A DNA stretch of 38,970 bases from DAOTUB01 sp034437455 (GTDB taxonomy: Bacteria > Chloroflexota > Anaerolineae > B4-G1). A program made the translations under genes and the position numbers. The DNA lies in the NCBI GenBank assembly GCA_034437455.1, contig DAOTUB010000207.1, positions 1 through 38,970 of the forward strand. Direction: 5' to 3'. The notes beneath the pieces were generated by a model, which was not told the DNA's origin, did not search any database, and saw nothing but the letters and a program-made list of their open reading frames with translations. Shown here in pieces: positions 32,846 through 38,970 of the stretch (its first letter is position 1; each line of letters starts with the position of its first letter).

Positions 32846-34033
32846 TTACATACTATCCGACAGATAATGCGCCAGGGCGTGCATCAGGACCGCCACGCCC
32901 AGCGGCAGTACATCCTCGTCGAAATCGAAGCGTGGGTTGTGATGGGCCGCGTCCAAGCCTCGTTCCGCATTCGCCGAACCAAGGAAAAGGTAGCACCCCG
33001 GCACCTCCTGAGTGAAAAAAGCCGCGTCCTCGCTGCCCATCGTCCGCTCGCCAGAAAAGACATTCTCCGGCCCAACCACCGCCTCCGCCGCCGCGCGCAC
33101 GGCCTCGGTGACCTCCGCGTCGTTGACCACCGCCGGCGTCATCGGCGTGACCTCCAATTCAGCCGTCGCGTTGTAGGCCGACGCCACACTCTCGACTATC
33201 TCGTGCATTCTTCGCACCACCGTATCCCTCACCTGCGAGTCGTAGGTGCGAATCGTGCCGCCGAGGTTCACTTGAGGGGGGATCACGTTGAAAGCCTCGC
33301 CGCCTTTGATCATGCCCACCGTCACTACTGCCGTCTCCAGCGGGCTGACGTTGCGACTGACGATGGTTTGCAGTGCGACGACGATGGTTGAGGCAGCGAC
33401 GATGGGGTCCACCGTCTGGTGGGGCATTGCGCCGTGACCGCCCTTCCCCCGCACAGTGCAGGCCCATTTTTCAGCCGCCGCCATGACCGCGCCCCGCGTG
33501 ACGTGTATCGTCCCTAGCGGTCTGCTGTTCCAGACATGAGTGGCCAGGATCAGATCGGGACGGGGATTTTCCAGCACGCCTTCCCGCACCATCACCTCGG
33601 CGCCATTGCCCCCCTCCTCGGCCGGCTGGAAGACGAGCTTTAGTGTCCCGACCATCTCTTCCCGGTACCTGGCCGCCAGCGTGGCGACGCCCAGGCCAAT
33701 CGCCATGTGGCCGTCGTGGCCGCAGGCGTGCATCACGCCGGGGTTTTGTGAGACATAGTCAGTCTCGTTCGCCTCGGTGACGGGCAGCGCATCCATATCG
33801 AACCGCGCCATCGCCACCGGGCCGGGCTGTCCTCCCTTCAGCAATCCGACCACACCGGTATTGGCCACGCCTGTCTGCACCTGGTAGCCCAATTCACGCA
33901 ACCGCTCGGCGACGATCTCTGCCGAGCGGTGTTCCTGGAAACCCAGCTCTGGATGGGCGTGAAAATCGCGCCGCCACGCGATCAATTGTTCGCGCATTAC
34001 TTCTGCTTCTGCTTTGAAATTTGCCTGGTTCAA
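32846..34033 (-). CDS. M20-family amidohydrolase (N-acyl amino acid amidohydrolase/hippuricase type)
   Basis: 395 residues, full length for M20D amidohydrolases that cleave N-acyl amino acids or related amides with a two-metal site. 'HPELGFQEHRS', 'FDMDALPV' (~78-84), 'MHACGHDGHM' (metal residues near 104-109), 'QPAEEGG' (Glu pair ~139-140), 'THVW' (His166) and the C-terminal 'AAHHNPRFDFDE' are all present. The lid domain region 'GGHGAMPHQTVDPI' is also kept. It appears active. The start is TTG 34033 with an ideal AAGGAG seven bases upstream. It is the first gene of the operon; its substrate and connection with the following transferase genes are unknown. Confidence 0.92.
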   Translation of the reverse strand: MNQANFKAEAEVMREQLIAWRRDFHAHPELGFQEHRSAEIVAERLRELGYQVQTGVANTGVVGLLKGGQPGPVAMARFDMDALPVTEANETDYVSQNPGVMHACGHDGHMAIGLGVATLAARYREEMVGTLKLVFQPAEEGGNGAEVMVREGVLENPRPDLILATHVWNSRPLGTIHVTRGAVMAAAEKWACTVRGKGGHGAMPHQTVDPIVAASTIVVALQTIVSRNVSPLETAVVTVGMIKGGEAFNVIPPQVNLGGTIRTYDSQVRDTVVRRMHEIVESVASAYNATAELEVTPMTPAVVNDAEVTEAVRAAAEAVVGPENVFSGERTMGSEDAAFFTQEVPGCYLFLGSANAERGLDAAHHNPRFDFDEDVLPLGVAVLMHALAHYLSDSM

Positions 34034-34085
34034 CGTCTGTCTCCTTATGAGTTGAAGTATCTGTGTTAGCTCTCAAGCGCTGTTC

Positions 34086-34114
34086 ATTGTACCTCATTGT
34101 CATCACAAGCGCAA
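34086..34114 (-). promoter_or_regulatory. Candidate promoter for M20/membrane-transferase operon
   Basis: Minus strand: TTGCGC (34109-34114), 17 bp, then TACAAT (34086-34091). The expected start is near 34079, giving a ~46-base leader before TTG 34033. The -35 box is weak. No other promoter-like pair was seen in the 107-base gap. Confidence 0.5.
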
Positions 34115-34140
34115 TCCCCACCACTTGAGCAAGATCATTC

Positions 34141-34926
34141 TCATGGCAATTGTCGCGCGATGGAGGCCATCACTTGCCGAGCAACCGTCCGATCCCGCTC
34201 AGAACGGCTCGATGGAATCCCCGGTATAAAGAGCGAGCCAAAAGAGACGCTCAGTCGCCCTTCTCGTTCCGTCACCCCAACCGGCAAAACTGGCAATCCC
34301 GCTTCGACCAATAACGCGATGAATGCGCCCACGCTCCTGGGCAGTTGTCCAAGCCGCCCCTGCACGTCCATCCCTTCGGCCGCCAGGCCCACCATGCCGC
34401 CCTTCGGCGCGATCCGCCGGGCCAACCGGACTGTTCGCAGCACCGCCGCAGCGCGCGCCTCAACCTCGTCGGGATCGGGAGGCATCGGCGGCATCGTCAC
34501 AAAACCATATACCCGCGCCACCCGGTCAAAGGCCCAACGGGTGAGAGGAGTCAGAATCCATCGTCGCCAGCGGCTTTCCGGGAACGTCCACGCTGCCGTC
34601 ATCACCCAATGGATCTCTGGATCGGCATCGGGGGCGCGCCGGGAGGCGACCGCCGCCGCGATGGTCAGCGCCAGCCACCAGGCATCGAAACCCGGCCGGC
34701 TGTAATGATTGCACACCACCAGGCACGGACCACGAGGAGGGACGTGTTCGGCTCCCAGAACCTCCAGCGCCGGATACAATCCCGTCACCGCCACCTGCGC
34801 GTCGCGGGCAAAGGAGCGCGGTCGCAGCGTCAAAGCCGCCCACAAAAAGCCTCCCAGGAATCGCCAGGAAAGCCGGTAGCGGCACACCTGCCCAGCGGAT
34901 GAAATCTGTGGTATACTGTCGCTCAT
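34141..34926 (-). CDS. PlsC-like 1-acylglycerol-3-phosphate acyltransferase family protein
   Basis: 261 residues with a hydrophobic N-terminal region and the PlsC acyltransferase layout: 'GLYPALEVLGAEHVPPRGPCLVVCNHYSRPGFD' (motif I), 'RVARVYGFVTMPPMPPDPDEVEA', 'GGMVGLAAEGMDVQGRLGQLP' (EG of motif III) and 'GLPVLPVGVTERE' (motif IV). The family transfers acyl chains to lysophosphatidate at the membrane. The strict HX4D is not found; His74 and Asp81 are separated by six residues, so substrate or activity may differ. The start ATG 34926 has no strong ribosome binding site. It is divergent from the MFS gene; the 67-base gap is filled by a palindrome. Confidence 0.8.
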   Translation of the reverse strand: MSDSIPQISSAGQVCRYRLSWRFLGGFLWAALTLRPRSFARDAQVAVTGLYPALEVLGAEHVPPRGPCLVVCNHYSRPGFDAWWLALTIAAAVASRRAPDADPEIHWVMTAAWTFPESRWRRWILTPLTRWAFDRVARVYGFVTMPPMPPDPDEVEARAAAVLRTVRLARRIAPKGGMVGLAAEGMDVQGRLGQLPRSVGAFIALLVEAGLPVLPVGVTEREGRLSVSFGSLFIPGIPSSRSERDRTVARQVMASIARQLP

Positions 34927-34939
34927 TGTAATTCAGTCG

Positions 34940-34972
34940 AGGTGCAACGCACCTGCCAGGTGCGTTGCACCT
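34940..34972. repeat. 33-bp extragenic palindrome, copy A
   Basis: AGGTGCAACGCACCT, loop GCC, AGGTGCGTTGCACCT: two perfect 15-bp arms in the gap between divergent genes. It is nearly identical to 36611-36647, suggesting a REP-like element. Confidence 0.9.
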
Positions 34973-34993
34973 AACCAAGCGGAGCGAGAACGG

Positions 34994-36235
34994 ATGAAAA
35001 CAAGAGACTATGTTACGATGAACATCTACTGGTTCGGGCTGGCCTTTATGTGGAACGGCCTGCACCCCATCGTGCTGCCGGCGCTCCTGCTGCGTTTTGC
35101 GCCGGAAGCGCTCAAGAACACCTACCTGGGCGGCATGACTTTCGCCGGGCTGATCCTGGCGATGGTGATCCAGCCTCTATCCGGCGCGCTCAGCGACCGA
35201 ACTCGCTCCCGTTGGGGCCGCCGCCGACCGTGGATCCTGGCGGGCACGCTCTTCAGCCTGGTTTTCCTGGCCGGCATGGCGCTGACCGCGAACCTGTGGA
35301 GCCTCGTGGTCGCCTATCTTTTCCTGCAAATCGGGTCCAACGCCACTCACGGCCCGGCCCAGGGGCTGATCCCCGATCTGGTTCCCAACGAGCGACGCGG
35401 GCTCGCCTCTGGCATCAAAAACCTGTTCGAGATGGTCGGGCTGATCGTGACGTCGCTGGTGATGGGACAGTTGATGGAAAGCAGAAACCCGGCGCTCGCC
35501 TTTGCCATCATCGGCGGCGTGCTGGCGATCAGCTCACTGATCACCCTCCTGACCCCCTCAGAATCGTCCGCTCCCGACGCGGAAAAGCCCGCCGCTGGCA
35601 ATAGTCTGCGTACTCTCTTCCGCGTGGACCTCCGGCGCTACCCGGACTATGCCTGGCTGCTCATCTCGCGTTTTTTCATCCTGCTCGGCATCTATGCCGT
35701 GCAAGCGTTCGCCCAATACTTTATTCGCGACCGGTTGCGAGTTCCCGATCCGGCCACGGTCACCGGAAATCTGATGGCCACGCTCGGAATCGCGCTGACG
35801 CTGCTGGTATTTCCGGCGGGGTTGCTCTCCGACCGATTCGGTCGCAAGCGGCTGAACCTGTTTTCTGGCGCGCTGGCTGCATTGGGCATCTTTTTGGTCA
35901 TCCTGGTGCGCGACGTCTCCACCCTCTACATTTTTGGCGGGATCATCGGTATGGCGACGGGTATCTTTTTGAGCGTCAACTGGGCGCTGGCCACCGACCT
36001 CATCCCCACAGAGGAGGCCGGCAAGTACCTGGGCCTCTCGAACCTGGCGACGGCGGGAGCGGGAGCAGCGAGCCGGCTGGCCGGACCGCTCATTGACGGG
36101 CTGAACGCGCTCCGCCCTGGCGCGTATTTGGGCTATCCGGCGCTTTTTATCCTGGCCTCCGCCAGCACACTGTTGGGGACGTTGCTGCTACTTTCTGCCG
36201 TCTCCACTCAGGATCGCTCTCACAAATCAGCCTGA
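34994..36235 (+). CDS. MFS transporter, GPH/SLC45-like sugar transporter
   Basis: 413 residues with twelve predicted membrane helices. The loop after helix two reads 'QPLSGALSDRTRSRWGRRRPW', the mark of the SLC45/GPH-type (sucrose/melibiose-like) sugar symporters, and the second half has the equivalent 'GLLSDRFGRKRLN'. 'GPAQGLIPDLVPNERRGLASGIK' and 'DLIPTEEAGKYLGLSN' are also characteristic. The charged loop 'SESSAPDAEKPAAGNS' separates the halves. It probably moves a sugar or sugar-like solute with H+ or Na+. GCGGAGCGAG lies upstream of ATG 34994. Its end is convergent with the small amidase gene (19 bases between stops). Confidence 0.9.
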   Translation: MKTRDYVTMNIYWFGLAFMWNGLHPIVLPALLLRFAPEALKNTYLGGMTFAGLILAMVIQPLSGALSDRTRSRWGRRRPWILAGTLFSLVFLAGMALTANLWSLVVAYLFLQIGSNATHGPAQGLIPDLVPNERRGLASGIKNLFEMVGLIVTSLVMGQLMESRNPALAFAIIGGVLAISSLITLLTPSESSAPDAEKPAAGNSLRTLFRVDLRRYPDYAWLLISRFFILLGIYAVQAFAQYFIRDRLRVPDPATVTGNLMATLGIALTLLVFPAGLLSDRFGRKRLNLFSGALAALGIFLVILVRDVSTLYIFGGIIGMATGIFLSVNWALATDLIPTEEAGKYLGLSNLATAGAGAASRLAGPLIDGLNALRPGAYLGYPALFILASASTLLGTLLLLSAVSTQDRSHKSA

Positions 36236-36254
36236 TACCATTCTGACAGACGGC

Positions 36255-36590
36255 TTACCTGGCGGCGGCCCGCCGGTGACTACAGCCGCTCCAGATCTCC
36301 TGCGGAAACACGATACGGCTCGTCCCCGGCACGTCGGGGACGCCCATCCCCGTATTCAGGTCGATTCCGTGCGGCAGGTAGGCCAGATATGGCAACTGGC
36401 TGCAATAAAACCCGTCCTCTGTGTCGGGATCGAAGAAATTGAGGTTGTACGGTTTTCCCGCTTGCGCGAGGCAGTAACTTCCCACGCTGTCTCGAAACTG
36501 ACCGGCGGCGATCTCCCCTCCGCCGTCGGTGGTACAAACGATGTCACTCGTCTGGATCGGCAGGCCATCAATTTCGTAGCTGTAAATCAT
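36255..36590 (-). CDS. YiiX/YaeF-type permuted papain-like amidase with internal deletion
   Basis: 111 residues. The N-terminus 'IDGLPIQTSDIVCTTDGGGEIAAGQF' equals the start of C92 permuted papain-like amidases, and 'DSVGSYCLAQAGKPYNLNFFDPDTEDGFYCSQLPYLAYLPHGI' and 'GTSRIVFPQEIWSGC' their C-terminal part with the catalytic Cys (YCSQL). The segment between, which in the family carries the 'SHVGI' histidine and substrate strands, is missing, so the protein is about half to two thirds of the normal length. Expression signals are good (GGGAGG six bases before ATG 36590; the frame upstream to 36632 runs into a palindrome). I read it as an in-frame deletion product, probably inactive. Confidence 0.65.
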   Translation of the reverse strand: MIYSYEIDGLPIQTSDIVCTTDGGGEIAAGQFRDSVGSYCLAQAGKPYNLNFFDPDTEDGFYCSQLPYLAYLPHGIDLNTGMGVPDVPGTSRIVFPQEIWSGCSHRRAAAR

Positions 36591-36610
36591 TCGTTCCCTC
36601 CCGCGTGAAG

Positions 36611-36647
36611 GAAGGTGCAACGCACTTGGCAAGTGCGTTGCACCTTC
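36611..36647. repeat. 37-bp extragenic palindrome, copy B
   Basis: GAAGGTGCAACGCACTT, loop GGC, AAGTGCGTTGCACCTTC: two perfect 17-bp arms just after the stop of the DUF4091 gene. It is closely similar to 34940-34972 and could also act as that gene's terminator. Confidence 0.9.
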
Positions 36648-36649
36648 GC

Positions 36650-37921
36650 CTAGCTGCCCCTGAGCACGACCGGCAAATAGACCCGATCGGTATACACCAA
36701 CACCTCCGCGCTCCTGTCAAAAAACTGTGTCCCAGAAAAGGTGGCGCTGTTGGTCACAGGCCCCGTGATCACTCCTCGCGCCTCGACGGTGAGGGTGACG
36801 CTCTCCTGGCTGTCGACCGCCACCGTCCAACCGACCGCCTGGCCGAGCACCGTTGGAGCTGGGCTTTTGTTGCCGGTCGCGGTGATGGCCGTCGTTGCCG
36901 ACGGCACGGCGTCGTTGATGACGACGGAGTGAGCGGTGTCGCCAGCGTGATAGACCAGCAAGTAGTGGAAGGTTTCGTTTTCGGCGATGGCGGCGCGCGT
37001 CTCGTAGAGATCGGTGGGCACGCGGCTGAACAGTGTGCGGGAATCGATAAATTGGCCCGCCAGGGTATCCGCCTCGTTCGCGACGCCGATCTGCGGATCG
37101 CCCTCGTTCAAGAGCCAGAGGTATTCGTAATCCTCCATCCCCTCGCGCAGCAGTTCCCACCGAATGGAAGGGACGAGACGGTTGCTCTGACTATTGCAAG
37201 CGTCAAAGGCAATAGTGCCATCCTTGGGCGGATAGAACATAAAGCCATCGCCGTTGCCGTCATAGATCCAGGGCTGCTCCCAGGGGTCCGTGTCCCAGGC
37301 GGTAGTGGAGTAGTAGACCAAGCCCTCCACGCGCTCCAACCAGGCCAGCCAGGGCGTGATGCGCGCCTCGATGCCAGGACGGTCGATGATCGTGGGATTG
37401 GGCAAGGGGGGCCGGTCGCCGTAGAGGAAATACCACCACACCTCCTCGCCGTGACTGAGCTGGCGGTCGTGCGCCCGCTCCACCTGGTAGTTGCTGATGG
37501 TGGGCATCCAGATGTCGATCTTGGCGCCAGGGTAGGTAGCGTTGTTGTAGATACTTGGCTCCACCTGCTCGCTGACCAGGATGCGCACGTTGGGCGCGTT
37601 GGTCTTGGTCTGCTGGGCCAGGTAGGCCACGATGTCATAGTCGTCAAAGGTCTGCGGCTCGTTGACGATGTGGTAGTAGCCCTTGGTGGCGTAGTCGGCG
37701 GTGTCGCCCAGGTAATCGCTGACGGCGGCCCAGTACTGGAACCACTTGTCGTTGTAACTGCTATTCCCTGGCGGGTCGTCGCCCCGACTCTCCCCACAGA
37801 AAGAATCTGGGCGGCTGTCGGGAGGCGAGTTACTGCTGGGGCCTTTGATCAAAAAAGAGGGAAACCCGACGCCATTGTCCAAGTCATCCCCACTGAGGTA
37901 TTTGGAGGCCAAAGTGTTCAT
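36650..37921 (-). pseudogene. DUF4091/GH123-type secreted glycoside hydrolase, N-terminally truncated
   Basis: 423 codons remain. 'KGYYHIVNEPQTFDDYDIVAYLAQQ', 'KIDIWMPTISNYQVERAH', 'EEVWWYFLYGDRPPLPNPTIIDRPGIEARITPWLAWLERVEGLVYYSTTAW' and 'SIRWELLREGMEDYEYLWLL' are the hallmarks of the DUF4091 domain found in GH123-type beta-N-acetylgalactosaminidase-like proteins. A beta domain follows, and it ends 'DRVYLPVVLRGS', similar to the tail of the clostripain-type protein. The signal peptide and N-terminal half of a normal protein are missing. The frame begins at the edge of the insertion sequence that starts near 37922. ATG 37921 has no ribosome binding site. The truncation was probably caused by the insertion. 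Confidence 0.75.
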
Positions 37922-38970
37922 CCACCTTCACTTTTGACTTGGAAAATCATGATAGACTCTTTAAAAAACCAGTTAGAAGAAAGGAGAATCTATCATGCGC
38001 AAACGATTATACCGCAAATTAACAATTGAGCTACAGAGACGATTACCTAGAGCTTTGAAGCCTCAGGTGAAGAATCTGGCCTTGCTGACCCAAGCCTTGG
38101 TGTTCAGTGAGGATTGTCATCTGCCCAAGCTAGCGTTGCAGTTGCCTATCGCGGGGCAGCGAGACAGCTTGATTCAGCGGCTGGCACGCTTCCTGGATAA
38201 CTGCCGAGTGGATCGACAGACTCATTATTTGCCCTTGCTAGCGGAGCTGTTTGCTCACTGGCCGGATCGAGAAGTCAACCTGCGAAGCGCTCCAGACTCA
38301 ATTGCTGCAAGACGTCGAACCGTTTCTTCCTCTGGACAAGCGTGTCATGTTCTTCGGCGACAGCGAGTTCCGCGCCGTCGGCTTGCAACGGCACTTTCGA
38401 AAGCGGCATTGGGGCTGGCAAGTCGGCGTGAAGTCCGATACTTTGTTCCAGCACGATGATGACGACTGGCAACCGCTGCACACTGTCGCGGTCCAACGTG
38501 GACAACGGCGCTACCTGCATCGGATCACGCTGACCAAAAGCGAGGCCTTTCCTGACGTCCACTTGATGGCCGATTGGACACACAACTGGGACACACCCCG
38601 CTATGTGGTCTGTGACCGACCCACCAATGGGCGCAGTTGGCGGTGTGGGTGCAAGCGGTTCTGGATTGAGCCCACCTTTCGTGATTGGAAAAGCTACGGT
38701 TTTGACTTGGAAACCAGCCAGATCACGGATCAACAACGCTTGGATCATCTGATATTGGGTATCGCAGTCGCTACCTTGTGGCTCATCCACCTGGGACATT
38801 GGGCCATCAACACAGGACGAGATAGGCGGCTAGTCGCTAGGCACCGTCCTGATGACTACAGCATCTTTCGGTTAGGACGCGACTACGCCCGACGCTGCCA
38901 GATCCGCTCTTGGCGATTGCCAGTTCGTTTCCATCGGTAACACGGCTGGCCCGTCATTACGGCTAGCCTT
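37922..38970 (+). mobile_element. Insertion sequence, IS4-like, left part in window
   Basis: The unit starts by about 37922, where the DUF4091 gene stops being coding. It contains a transposase with a good ribosome binding site. The right end is outside the window, so no terminal repeat pair can be shown and the left boundary is approximate. Confidence 0.55.
37995..38940 (+). pseudogene. IS4-type DDE transposase with internal deletion and frameshift
   Basis: It starts at ATG 37995 (AAAGGAG eight bases upstream). The first frame gives the N-terminal DNA-binding part ('LPIAGQRDSLIQRLARFLDN', 'YLPLLAELFAHWPDREVNL') and then becomes nonsense. The second frame picks up at about 38281 with 'CEALQTQLLQDVEPFLPLDKRVMFFGDSEFRAV', then 'FWIEPTFRDWKSYGFDLETSQI', and ends at 38940. 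Thus the second Asp (GDSEF) and the catalytic Glu (IEPTFRD) are present, but the stretch that should follow 'REVNL' and hold the first Asp ('DRTD' in relatives) is missing, together with a +1 frame change. I judge the element dead. Confidence 0.85.

Noticed and set aside
34912..34917. Extended -10-like TGGTATACT as a promoter for the MFS gene
   Set aside because: No acceptable -35 box is found at 16-18 bases, and it lies inside the start of the acyltransferase gene. The evidence is too thin to list as a feature.
37932..38713. A 14-base identical string (TTTTGACTTGGAAA) at 37932-37945 and 38700-38713, possible IS ends
   Set aside because: Pairs of identical 14-mers are expected by chance in a window of this size. 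The second copy lies inside the transposase coding region in direct orientation.

Overview
This window reads as a fragment of a GC-rich chromosome from a Chloroflexota bacterium, probably Anaerolineae-like. That placement is an inference. It rests on the mix of a multidomain clostripain-type secreted protein, many GT-C-type membrane proteins, LCP and SPFH proteins, and exported proteins ending in an LPLVVR-like tail. No rRNA, tRNA or CRISPR array was seen.

Layout. Positions 2-4550 (+) hold the 3' end of a repeat-containing surface protein and a 1281-residue secreted C11 (clostripain) peptidase with beta-propeller and golvesin-like domains. Positions 4551-5180 are a graveyard: a WGR-domain fragment and a truncated Phd-type antitoxin, separated by a 147-bp MITE. 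Positions 5183-7026 (-) carry a YbjQ-family protein, two small unknown genes (one only 59 codons), msrA and a RelE/ParE-type toxin-antitoxin pair. Positions 7108-14841 (-) form a cell-envelope block. In transcription order it is an LCP glycopolymer transferase, a family 5 substrate-binding lipoprotein, an arginine-decarboxylase-like enzyme, a membrane-anchored substrate-binding/OmpA-like fusion, a BrnT/BrnA toxin-antitoxin pair and an SPFH protein. The BrnTA pair is bracketed by a 109-bp direct repeat of the 3' end of the fusion gene. Position 14944 starts mutM (+), with a consensus and apparently leaderless promoter.

Positions 15830-32093 contain nine polytopic membrane proteins of the GT-C/GT39/GT87 type, in three runs: 15830-20289 (-), 20456-23246 (+) and 23228-32093 (-). 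The last run continues an apparent eight-gene operon that starts with an M20 amidohydrolase (34033) and an S51/cyanophycinase-like protein whose nucleophile serine is glycine. Most genes in it overlap by 1-4 bases. The membrane proteins probably use polyprenyl-phosphate sugars outside the membrane. Several share a similar short C-terminal extracytoplasmic domain, and several carry short interspersed repeats translated in frame in hydrophilic loops.

Positions 34141-38970 hold a PlsC-like acyltransferase, an MFS sugar-type transporter, an internally deleted YiiX-type amidase, a DUF4091/GH123-type protein cut at its N-terminus beside an insertion sequence, and a decayed IS4-type transposase. Two copies of a near-identical palindrome lie between these genes.

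The most unusual points are the BrnTA insertion flanked by a gene-end repeat whose differences are all synonymous, the membrane-glycosyltransferase operon with a shared C-terminal domain, the S51 protein lacking its nucleophile, and the in-frame repeats.
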